Assembly (NCBI GenBank): GCA_002084385.1
Contig: NBLS01000116.1
Span: 1 to 5,159 of the forward strand
Length of the DNA: 5,159 bases
Direction: 5' to 3'
Source of the DNA: Desulfobacteraceae bacterium 4572_19
Lineage (GTDB): Bacteria > Desulfobacterota > Desulfobacteria > Desulfobacterales > NBLS01
Below the pieces are notes generated by a model. It saw only the letters and a program-made list of their open reading frames with translations. It made no database searches and had not been told where the DNA came from. Both the position numbers and the translations under genes were made by a program. Position 1 is the first letter of the stretch. The number at the start of each line of letters is the position of its first letter. Shown one piece after another: positions 1 to 5,159 of this stretch.

Positions 1-1802
1 ACTGCACATCCTGTACACATGGCAGGGTCAATATTTACTTTATCATCTTTTATAAAGAACGCCGGACATGCAAGTTCATTAATACAGGTTTTGTGATTTT
101 TACATTTATCGGTTATTGTAAAGGATTTTTCTTTTAACTGCTTTAAGCTTTTTTCGTAAAGTACGCACTTTTCCTTTGCAACAATTACGGATACGCCTTT
201 AAAAGCGAGTGCCTCTTTTATTGTTTTAATGCTTTTTTTAAGCTTACTTGGCTGTATAACCGATACATGTTTTACCCCAAGAGATTTAACAACATTCTCT
301 ATGGATATGGGATTGTACCCACCATGATTCATCTCTTCCATATCAACGCCAGGGTTAGGTTGATGCCCTGTCATTGCTGTTATTCTATTGTCTAAAATCA
401 TCAAAGTAAAGTTATGGTTATTAAAAACCGCATTCATAAGTCCTGAAATACCGGAATGGAAAAATGTTGAATCTCCTATAAAAGAAATAACTTTGCTATC
501 CGTTACCATGGAAAACCCACATGATGTTCCCGTGGATGCACCCATGCAAACTACAAAATCACCCATGGAAAGAGGTGGTAAAAATCCAAGTGTATAACAG
601 CCGATATCTGACGGAAATATTGTATCCATTCCTTCTGCTGCTTTTTTAACAGCATAAAAAGCTGCACGATGGGAACAACCTGCACAAAGATTTGGGGGAC
701 GCTGGGGTAGTTGTGGAACGTTTGAAAGGTCTGTTTTTTCTGAAGGAGTATAAGCAATTGAAAAGAATGTTGCAATACATTGTCGTACCATTGCAGGGTC
801 AAATTCATATAGTCGGGAAAAAAGTTTTTCGCTTTTTCCAGAAATTGGAAAGGTTAATCCCTCTTCCTGGGCAAAAGCTTTTACAGTTTCCTCCATAAAT
901 GGCTCCCCCTCTTCTACAACAAGAACTCTACTGCAATCTTTAAGGAAATCTTTTATAAGTACCCCCGGCATTGGGTGTGAAAAACCAAGACGTAGTACTT
1001 TTACTTTTTCTTCAATATCAAGTTCCCGAACTGCATCTATAACATATCCATAGGAAACACCATTGCAAATAATACCAAAACTGCCACTGCCTTTTATATA
1101 GTTATATGGAGAACTGCATGCAATTTTTTCTGCTTCTTTCAGGTTGGCAAGAAGTTTTACATGAAGTTTTCTTGAAACGGCCGGTACTGTAACGAAACTA
1201 AACGGGTCTTTTATAAACTTTCCTTTTGTTATTCTTGGAGTTATTTCTCCAAGTGTTACAGGTGCGGTTGAATGGTTAATTCTTGTGGTTGTTCTAAATA
1301 ATACCGGTTCTCCAAGTTTTTCGGATAGTTCAAATGCATACGGTATCATCTCTTTTGCTTCTGCCACCGAGGAGGGTTCTAAAATTGGAATTCCGGCAAG
1401 TTTTCCATAATAACGATTGTCCTGTTCGTTTTGACTGGAAAACATATATGGATCATCAGCAGTAAGAATAACAAGTCCACCGGTAACTCCGATATAAGCC
1501 AGAGTCATTAAAACATCCGATGCAACATTTAATCCCACATGTTTCATAACACACATGGATCTTACACCGCAATTGGCCGTTGCAGTGGCCGTTTCTAATG
1601 CAACTTTTTCATTAGGAGCGTATTCAAAGTAAAGGTCGCTTTCTTTTGAGATCTGAAAAAAATTCAATGAAATTTCAGATGATGGTGTTCCGGGGTAAGT
1701 AGATGTAAATGCAACACCTGCCTCAATTGCACCCCGTGCAATTGCTTCGTTTCCAAGGAGCAATGCCTGTTCTCCCGGATTATCTTTAAGTAGTTTATGC
1801 AT
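1..1802 (-). CDS. iorA: Indolepyruvate:ferredoxin oxidoreductase alpha subunit, 3' end cut off by the window edge
   Basis: IorA pairs with IorB to oxidise indolepyruvate and other aryl pyruvates to aryl-acetyl-CoA in the cytoplasm, passing electrons to ferredoxin (family knowledge). The minus frame stays open for 600 codons from the ATG at 1802-1800 to the left edge. Visible motifs: YPGTPSSEI (residues 36-44), MKHVGLN (86-92), ADDP followed by SSQNEQDNR (from 115), CAGCSHR (373-379), and the thiamine-diphosphate segment GDS (443-445) through LDN and TAMTG (470-479). The C-terminal iron-sulfur region begins with C567, C573 and C579-P; a second cluster opens with C596-TG-C599 at the edge. The start is supported by GAGGG at 1811-1815, 8 nt upstream. 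Known family members are only slightly longer than 600 residues, so about 10-30 residues are probably missing. In the first cluster the expected second cysteine is His570. iorB would be expected further left, outside the window. The identification is very secure. Confidence 0.96.
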   Translation of the reverse strand, partial: MHKLLKDNPGEQALLLGNEAIARGAIEAGVAFTSTYPGTPSSEISLNFFQISKESDLYFEYAPNEKVALETATATANCGVRSMCVMKHVGLNVASDVLMTLAYIGVTGGLVILTADDPYMFSSQNEQDNRYYGKLAGIPILEPSSVAEAKEMIPYAFELSEKLGEPVLFRTTTRINHSTAPVTLGEITPRITKGKFIKDPFSFVTVPAVSRKLHVKLLANLKEAEKIACSSPYNYIKGSGSFGIICNGVSYGYVIDAVRELDIEEKVKVLRLGFSHPMPGVLIKDFLKDCSRVLVVEEGEPFMEETVKAFAQEEGLTFPISGKSEKLFSRLYEFDPAMVRQCIATFFSIAYTPSEKTDLSNVPQLPQRPPNLCAGCSHRAAFYAVKKAAEGMDTIFPSDIGCYTLGFLPPLSMGDFVVCMGASTGTSCGFSMVTDSKVISFIGDSTFFHSGISGLMNAVFNNHNFTLMILDNRITAMTGHQPNPGVDMEEMNHGGYNPISIENVVKSLGVKHVSVIQPSKLKKSIKTIKEALAFKGVSVIVAKEKCVLYEKSLKQLKEKSFTITDKCKNHKTCINELACPAFFIKDDKVNIDPAMCTGCA

Positions 1803-1991
1803 ATTAATTTCCCTCACTAATGGTTATTTTAAATTTAATTTATAAAAACCTGTTACACTATGAATACTGTTCGTGTAAAGTTTTTTCTTGCATTTTATTG
1901 TTTTGGGTGATTAGAAACAACGATGTTTTGTAATTACTATTCAATATTAGGCATGTTGAAAAATAATATACCTTAAAGTATGGAGTTATAC
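1803..1991. promoter_or_regulatory. Divergent intergenic region between iorA and rdgB
   Basis: These 189 bases separate two genes that point away from each other, so both promoters should lie here. The sequence is very AT-rich. On the minus strand a TTTACA-like hexamer and a TATAAA-like hexamer can be found upstream of iorA, but they are not spaced as a good sigma-70 pair. On the plus strand there are TGTAAT- and TAATAT-like boxes with only poor -35 matches. I see no riboswitch, convincing operator palindrome or RNA gene. The regulatory role is inferred from gene arrangement, not from a clear motif. Confidence 0.4.
1982..1985 (+). promoter_or_regulatory. Ribosome-binding site that sets the rdgB start
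   Basis: GGAG lies 6 nt before the ATG at 1992. An in-frame ATG at 1980 overlaps this site and has no Shine-Dalgarno sequence of its own. The protein from 1992 begins MEKKITLVLASRNKGK, which puts the family's N-terminal strand right at the start. The 1992 start is therefore preferred. Confidence 0.7.
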
Positions 1992-2348
1992 ATGGAAAAA
2001 AAAATCACACTTGTTCTCGCATCAAGAAATAAAGGTAAAACTGCGGAAATTAAGGAACTTTTAAAAGAATATCCTGTAAATGCTGTTCCAACCGGTCCTG
2101 CCTTAACATACGAAGGTCGTTGCGAAGGTGTTCTTACCGAAGAACCTACCGGAAAAAATGGGTTCGGGTATGATCCTTATTTTTATTATCCTAAATTAAA
2201 TAAAACCTTTGCCCAGCTTTCAAGGGAAGAAAAAAGCAGTGTTAGTCATCGGGGGAAAGCCTTAAAAGGACTTATTGATGAGTTTGATAAAGTTACTATC
2301 TGGATAAATCAAAATATGCCAAAAATTGAAAAGTTTGAATGTGCATAA
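1992..2348 (+). pseudogene. rdgB: XTP/dITP diphosphatase (RdgB/HAM1 family) lacking its central portion
   Basis: The intact enzyme hydrolyses non-canonical purine triphosphates (XTP, dITP) to monophosphates to keep them out of DNA. The N-terminal substrate loop is present as ASRNKGK (residues 10-16). The C-terminal half is also present: EGRCEG (41-46), NGFGYDP (56-62), FAQLSREEKS (73-82) and SHRGKAL (85-91). The two halves are joined directly near residues 28-36. A block of roughly 85-95 residues found in normal members of about 200 residues is absent. It includes the conserved DDSGL segment with the catalytic aspartate and the region following it. The frame is kept, so a 118-residue protein could be made, but activity as a diphosphatase is very unlikely. 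The nitroreductase remnant follows after 25 nt, which suggests a former operon. Family assignment is secure; natural deletion versus assembly error cannot be settled here. Confidence 0.85.
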
Positions 2349-2373
2349 ATTTTTTTAATAAGGATACAATTTA

Positions 2374-2767
2374 ATGATAGCAAACCTTGTAAAACAAAAT
2401 AGAAGTTGCAGGCGGTTTGATCAAAATTTTATTGTTGATCAAAAAACTTTAAATGAGTTGGTTGACCTTGGCAGGTTATCGGCATCAGCTGCAAATCTAC
2501 AGCCGTTAAAGTATGTTATTTCAAATGATTCTAAAATAAATGCCAAAATTTTCGCTTCAAACACTTCTTGAAATTCCGGAAAATCTGGAAATATTAATCG
2601 TGCTTGCAATTGGAAAACCAATAGAAGAAGTCGTTATTGAAGAAGTTGGAATTGATGGAAATATAAAATATTGGCGTGATGAAAAAAATATTCATCATGT
2701 TCCAAAGAGAAGTTTAGACGAGATAATTATTAAAAAATATGTGACCGTTCACAAACAAGAAATGTGA
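2374..2767 (+). pseudogene. Nitroreductase-family protein, broken by an internal deletion and frameshift
   Basis: Nitroreductase-family proteins are FMN-dependent NAD(P)H oxidoreductases; the substrate of this one cannot be told. The first part (2374-2571) encodes 65 residues with the FMN-binding start RSCRRFD (10-16) and SASAANLQPLKY (36-47), then runs to a TGA at 2569-2571. The second part, shifted to another frame from about 2546, encodes the family C-terminus: [32 protein letters not shown] and [12 protein letters not shown]. About 90 central residues of a normal protein of about 190 are missing, and the junction lies around 2545-2560. AAGGA at 2360-2364 gives a good ribosome-binding site 9 nt before the ATG. 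The last codons, encoding VTVHKQEM, fall in a 26-bp repeat found inverted after the ATPase domain region, so the natural C-terminus may have been replaced. No full-length protein can be made without recoding. Confidence 0.82.
2740..2765 (+). repeat. Left copy of a 26-bp inverted repeat flanking the ATPase-nuclease gene
   Basis: This 26-bp stretch matches the reverse complement of 4495-4520 at 24 of 26 positions; the differences are at repeat positions 4 and 14. It contains the short imperfect palindrome GTGACCGTTCAC (2741-2752). It starts just after the KKY codons of the nitroreductase remnant and supplies that frame's last codons up to its stop. The similarity ends sharply on the inner side, after GAAATGT. 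I see no convincing target-site duplication, because the outer flanks are both simple AT-rich sequence. Confidence 0.7.
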
Positions 2768-2926
2768 TTTTTTGGTAATCTCACGTTTGTAAGCGAGTAT
2801 TCACAATAGTTTGGATAAAATTACATCTATTGACTGCAATGGCTCATTCAAACAATAATATAACTTAAGGGCGAGCCCTAACATGGCGAATAGTACGCCA
2901 CAACAAAAAATGAGGATTGGAGTATT
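2768..2926 (+). promoter_or_regulatory. Leader region of the ATPase-nuclease gene with two small hairpins
   Basis: This gap lies between the stop of the nitroreductase remnant and the ATPase start. It holds two adjacent short stem-loops: AGGG/CCCT at 2868-2879 with a CGAG loop, and TGGCG/CGCCA at 2884-2900 with a 7-nt loop. After them come an A-rich stretch, GAGG at 2912-2915 and GGAG at 2919-2922. The latter is only 4 nt from the ATG, so GAGG, 11 nt away, is the more likely ribosome-binding site. No clear sigma-70 promoter was found. The stems are short and could arise by chance, so a control role is inference only. Confidence 0.35.
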
Positions 2927-4549
2927 ATGCCTTACAAAAAACCTATACGTTTTTTTGAAGATGCCGGAACTGTTGATGCTTCTACTTCGTTCCATGTAAA
3001 TCTTTCCAATGTAGTCAATACCAGAGGTGATAACTTAAAAACCATGGTGGATCTTGGCCGGTATTTTTCAATATTTGCACCAAGACAAAGTGGAAAGACA
3101 ACATTCTTTGAGGATTTTTGCAGTGAACTTGAAAAAGATTTTACTTATATCCCGATTCTTTTAAGCTTCCAGAATTTAAAAAACGTTAATGCACAGGTTT
3201 TTTATAGTCAAATTCAAAAAGATTTATATTTTCAATTAAAAGCTCGACTCCAACATATAAGCTGTCCTCAAAAAGATATTGTTATAAAATACTTAAACTC
3301 AATAAATTTAACTGACCATATCTCTTTTTACGATTTTTTTATAACAATAAACCGATTAATTAATTATAAAAAAATTGTAATTTTTATTGATGAATTCGAT
3401 GGAATACCGGAGTTAGAACTTGAAAACTTTTTAACATCTATCAGAGAACTTTATCAAAAACATAAAAAGAAAAAAGAGAAAGCTTTGTACTCAATCGGCC
3501 TTGTGGGAATTAGAAATATTACCAAATTAATTGTAGGGGGTGTATCTCCTTTTAACATTGCAGATCAGATAAAATTACCTGCTTTTACAATAGAAAATCT
3601 TTATGATTTATATAATCAATATTCCCGAGAAACAAATCAGTTTTTTACAAAAGAAGCTGTTGAAAAAATATATCAGAAAACGGCGGGGCAACCTTGGCTT
3701 GTCAACAGACTTGGTATGATTATAACAGTTAATGTAAAGCCTAAAACGGTTGCTCCTATAACCGTTGATGATGTTGATGATGCAATTGATATTCTTATTT
3801 ATGAAGAGAATTCACATTTTGATAATATTACACAAAAAGCAGAACAATATCGCGAAACTTTTATTGATATTGTTTTTGATGGAGTTAAATATTTACCTGG
3901 AAATAAAGAACAATCTCTTTTATTAACACATGGTTTAATAAAAGAAAAAAATAAAAAAGCAGTAGTTGCAAATCCGATATATAAGCAACGGTTTTTAAAA
4001 ACATTTTTTCAGGAAGTTGAACAGTTTGTTGATATTGCAGCACGGCGTTATCTATATCCTGATAATACTTTAAATATGGAAAAAATCTTATCTGATTTTG
4101 AAAAATATATTATTCAAATAGGAGTTTCAGCTTTTTATTCTACAAAAAACCCAATGGAAGTTACAGGTAAATTTCAACTTACAGCATGGCTTTATCAATT
4201 TGTATCTAACGGCACAGGGCAATTGAGATATGAAAGTAGAACAGGGCTTGGTATTATGGATATTCTTTTAAATTATGGTAATAAAAAATATATTATTGAA
4301 ACAAAAATTAATAGATATACAGGAACTATAGACGATGCCTTAGAGCAACTTACCGAAAGATATCTTCTTCCTGAAAAAGTGGATTACGGCTATATAGTAA
4401 TGTTTGATCCAAAAATTATTGTAGGTAATATTTGCACTCCTCAACTCTATAAACTTAATGGTAAAAATGTATTAAGTTTTACTATTGGAATTGGACATTT
4501 CTTGTTCGTGAACGGTTACAAAATTTTATTATTATTTATTCTTGAATAA
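2927..4549 (+). CDS. AAA-type ATPase fused to a C-terminal PD-(D/E)XK nuclease domain
   Basis: This 540-residue protein appears intact. The N-terminal ATPase domain has a Walker A motif APRQSGKTT (51-59) and a Walker B strand KIVIFIDEFDG (148-158). These are followed by family blocks: SPFNIA (207-212) and TAGQPWLVNRL (252-262), the latter in the helical lid. The C-terminal domain carries the PD-(D/E)XK signature: GIMD with D445, then IIETK with E458 and K460, and a helix with Q474. It resembles the AAA-like/PD-(D/E)XK proteins that occur in many copies in some bacteria and archaea. Their role is poorly known, with defence or selfish mobility both suggested. No signal peptide or membrane segment is seen, so it is probably cytoplasmic. 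The tail after about residue 523 (HFLFVNGYKILLLFILE) is hydrophobic, and its first part is encoded by the right 26-bp inverted repeat, so the original C-terminus was probably altered. The exact substrate is unknown. Confidence 0.9.
   Translation: MPYKKPIRFFEDAGTVDASTSFHVNLSNVVNTRGDNLKTMVDLGRYFSIFAPRQSGKTTFFEDFCSELEKDFTYIPILLSFQNLKNVNAQVFYSQIQKDLYFQLKARLQHISCPQKDIVIKYLNSINLTDHISFYDFFITINRLINYKKIVIFIDEFDGIPELELENFLTSIRELYQKHKKKKEKALYSIGLVGIRNITKLIVGGVSPFNIADQIKLPAFTIENLYDLYNQYSRETNQFFTKEAVEKIYQKTAGQPWLVNRLGMIITVNVKPKTVAPITVDDVDDAIDILIYEENSHFDNITQKAEQYRETFIDIVFDGVKYLPGNKEQSLLLTHGLIKEKNKKAVVANPIYKQRFLKTFFQEVEQFVDIAARRYLYPDNTLNMEKILSDFEKYIIQIGVSAFYSTKNPMEVTGKFQLTAWLYQFVSNGTGQLRYESRTGLGIMDILLNYGNKKYIIETKINRYTGTIDDALEQLTERYLLPEKVDYGYIVMFDPKIIVGNICTPQLYKLNGKNVLSFTIGIGHFLFVNGYKILLLFILE
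4495..4520 (-). repeat. Right copy of the 26-bp inverted repeat
   Basis: Read on the minus strand, this sequence equals 2740-2765 except at two positions. It lies inside the ATPase-nuclease reading frame and encodes about nine residues beginning at H524, just after the FTIGIG segment where the conserved part of the protein seems to end. The match stops at the inner edge. Outside it lies AT-only sequence (4521-4541) leading to the stop codon. Confidence 0.7.
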
Positions 4550-4550
4550 T

Positions 4551-4714
4551 TAAGGGAGGTGAAAAAAAATAATTATCCATTTTGTTTGTCTTTTTGCCCG
4601 TCTTCTGCGTTGTGACAACAGGCACATAGCACACTATGCACCTGTCATCACGCCTTGAAGACGAGCAAAAATCCTGCACAAAATTTGAACAATTATTTTT
4701 TTCCAACTCCCTAA
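4551..4714. repeat. 164-bp imperfect palindrome, MITE-like, possible terminator
   Basis: The whole stretch can fold on itself. From the outside in, 4552-4558 pairs with 4707-4712; the A-rich run at 4562-4574 with the T-rich run at 4691-4702; ATTTTGT at 4579-4585 with 4678-4684; TTTTT plus GCCCGTCTTC (4591-4605) with GAAGACGAGC plus AAAAA (4657-4671). Near the tip, ACAGG with CATAG pairs with CTATG and CCTGT around a CACA loop at 4630-4633. Mismatches are scattered along the arms. It begins 1 nt after the ATPase stop codon. The size, the coding-free content and the ends (TAAGGGAG and CTCCCTAA) fit a non-autonomous palindromic element. Transcribed, the long stem with flanking A and T runs could also end transcription from either side. 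A clear target-site duplication was not found. Confidence 0.65.
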
Positions 4715-4751
4715 CCTAAATTTAACAAAATAGATTACGAGGTATAAAATT

Positions 4752-5159
4752 ATGAAAATTAAAGACTGGCATTCAACAATTAAATCAATGTTCAGTATTC
4801 GTATGCTGGTTTCCCTTATTATGGGATTTGGGAAAAGGATGGCTTCTTATTGCTCAACTGGCTCTTATGATTTCAATAGCAGGGCTCGGATGTAGTAACC
4901 CTGTGGAAAATCCGTGGGTGGTAGCTTTTGCAGCTTTTCTTGTAACTTTTTTCAGTGCATCCCAAGATATTGTTGTAGATGCTTACAGGCGAGAAGATCT
5001 TGCCGACGAAGAACTTGGTCTTGGTTCTTCTCTTTATGTAAATCCCAGGATATTATTGTAGATGCTTACAGGCGAGAAGATCTTGCCGACGAAGAACTTG
5101 GTCTTGGTTCTTCTCTTTATGTAAACGGGTATCGAATAGGAATGCTTCTTGCGTCCGGT
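4752..5159 (+). pseudogene. ampG: AmpG-like major facilitator permease, broken and cut off by the window edge
   Basis: AmpG-type permeases import muropeptides (anhydro-muramyl peptides) across the inner membrane for cell-wall recycling. The start at 4752 has GAGG at 4739-4742, 9 nt upstream. The first frame encodes the family N-terminus with MFSIRMLVSLIMGFG, then leaves the family sequence and stops at 4893-4895. From about 4828 another frame resumes deeper in the protein: GKGWLLIAQLALMIS, WVVAFAAFLVTFFSASQDI, then VDAYRRE and LGLGSSLYVN. The segment that normally covers the first transmembrane hairpin, roughly 50 residues, is missing. At 5043 an 83-bp tandem duplication repeats QDIIVDAYRRE through SLYVN and continues correctly as GYRIGMLLASG to the window edge, now back in the original frame. 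The middle frame stops at 5059-5061. No intact permease can be read here. Membership in the AmpG-like family is well supported; the exact substrate is inferred. Confidence 0.8.
4960..5125 (+). repeat. Tandem duplication of 83 bp inside the ampG remnant
   Basis: Copy one is 4960-5042 and copy two is 5043-5125, directly abutting. They differ at two places only: A4965 versus G5048 and G4972 versus A5055. Read in the permease frame of each copy, the first change is silent (Gln CAA/CAG) and the second is Val/Ile. The period of 83 is not a multiple of three, so the duplication shifts the frame. The upstream deletion shifts it the opposite way, and the two cancel. Confidence 0.92.

Larger units (their letters stand above)
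2740..4520 (+). mobile_element. Candidate one-gene mobile unit bounded by 26-bp inverted repeats
   Basis: The interval from the left to the right inverted repeat (about 1.78 kb) contains a leader and nearly all of the ATPase-nuclease gene, and nothing else. Near-perfect inverted repeats at the ends of a single-gene insert are typical of transposable units. A fused AAA ATPase and PD-(D/E)XK nuclease is reminiscent, at the level of domain types only, of ATPase-plus-nuclease pairs in transposition systems such as TnsC and TnsA. There is no recognisable DDE, tyrosine or serine recombinase. Movement could therefore depend on a transposase encoded elsewhere, or the repeats could be two independent dispersed repeats. 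The right copy reads GTAACC inward from its outer end, which recalls the GTAA start of many IS66-type ends; this is only a weak resemblance. Confidence 0.3.

Noticed and set aside
388..898. Small open frames within the iorA region (388-597, 692-898 plus; 551-808 minus in another frame)
   Set aside because: They lie inside the strongly conserved iorA coding sequence in other frames and show no recognisable protein features.
2439..2621. Minus-strand open frame of 60 codons across the nitroreductase junction
   Set aside because: It is the antisense of the nitroreductase remnant and spans the deletion join, so it has no independent support.
2751..2792. Possible terminator hairpin after the nitroreductase remnant (ACAAAC and GTGA pairing with TCAC and GTTTGT)
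   Set aside because: The stem is interrupted by a 7-nt bulge and is not followed by a T run, so it is not a convincing terminator.
2801..2995. Minus-strand open frame of 64 codons with a hydrophobic stretch that looks like a membrane segment
   Set aside because: It overlaps the start of the ATPase-nuclease gene and its leader on the opposite strand, no family is recognised, and the hydrophobicity can arise from the antisense of AT-rich leader sequence.
2733..4527. Eight-base target-site duplication around the inverted repeats
   Set aside because: The flanks AAAAATAT and AAAATTTT are similar but not identical and are simple AT sequence, so the resemblance is not evidence.
1..5159. CRISPR array, tRNA or rRNA genes
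   Set aside because: No regularly spaced direct repeats, cloverleaf-like segments or rRNA-like sequence were seen.

Overview
The window is AT-rich DNA that reads as a bacterial chromosome. Its genes are an indolepyruvate:ferredoxin oxidoreductase, an AmpG-type permease, a nitroreductase and an AAA ATPase-nuclease. This mix, and the style of the proteins, suggest an anaerobe of the Desulfobacterota (Desulfobacterales-like). That placement is inference from recalled family resemblance; there is no marker gene here.

Layout. Positions 1-1802 (minus strand) hold most of iorA, open from its start codon to the left edge of the window. A divergent intergenic region (1803-1991) follows. On the plus strand come a shortened rdgB (1992-2348) and, 25 nt later, a broken nitroreductase gene (2374-2767). 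Next is a 159-nt leader with two small hairpins, then a long intact gene for an AAA ATPase fused to a PD-(D/E)XK nuclease (2927-4549). A 164-bp imperfect palindrome (4551-4714) follows its stop codon. The window ends in a broken ampG-like permease gene (4752 to the right edge).

Two things stand out. First, three plus-strand genes (rdgB, nitroreductase, ampG) each keep a clean start, ribosome-binding site and recognisable sequence on both sides of one internal gap, but lack a central block. The ampG copy also carries an 83-bp tandem duplication whose two differences are one silent and one conservative change. This is either a cluster of natural deletions or an assembly or amplification chimera. 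Second, the ATPase-nuclease gene lies between two copies of a 26-bp sequence in inverted orientation (24 of 26 identical). One copy forms the last codons of the nitroreductase remnant and the other forms part of the C-terminal tail of the ATPase. Together they look like the ends of a compact one-gene mobile unit of about 1.8 kb.

The genes do not form one pathway. IorA is a metabolic enzyme of amino-acid (aryl pyruvate) fermentation. The rdgB and nitroreductase remnants look like a former two-gene operon. The ATPase-nuclease looks like an insert between that operon and ampG.
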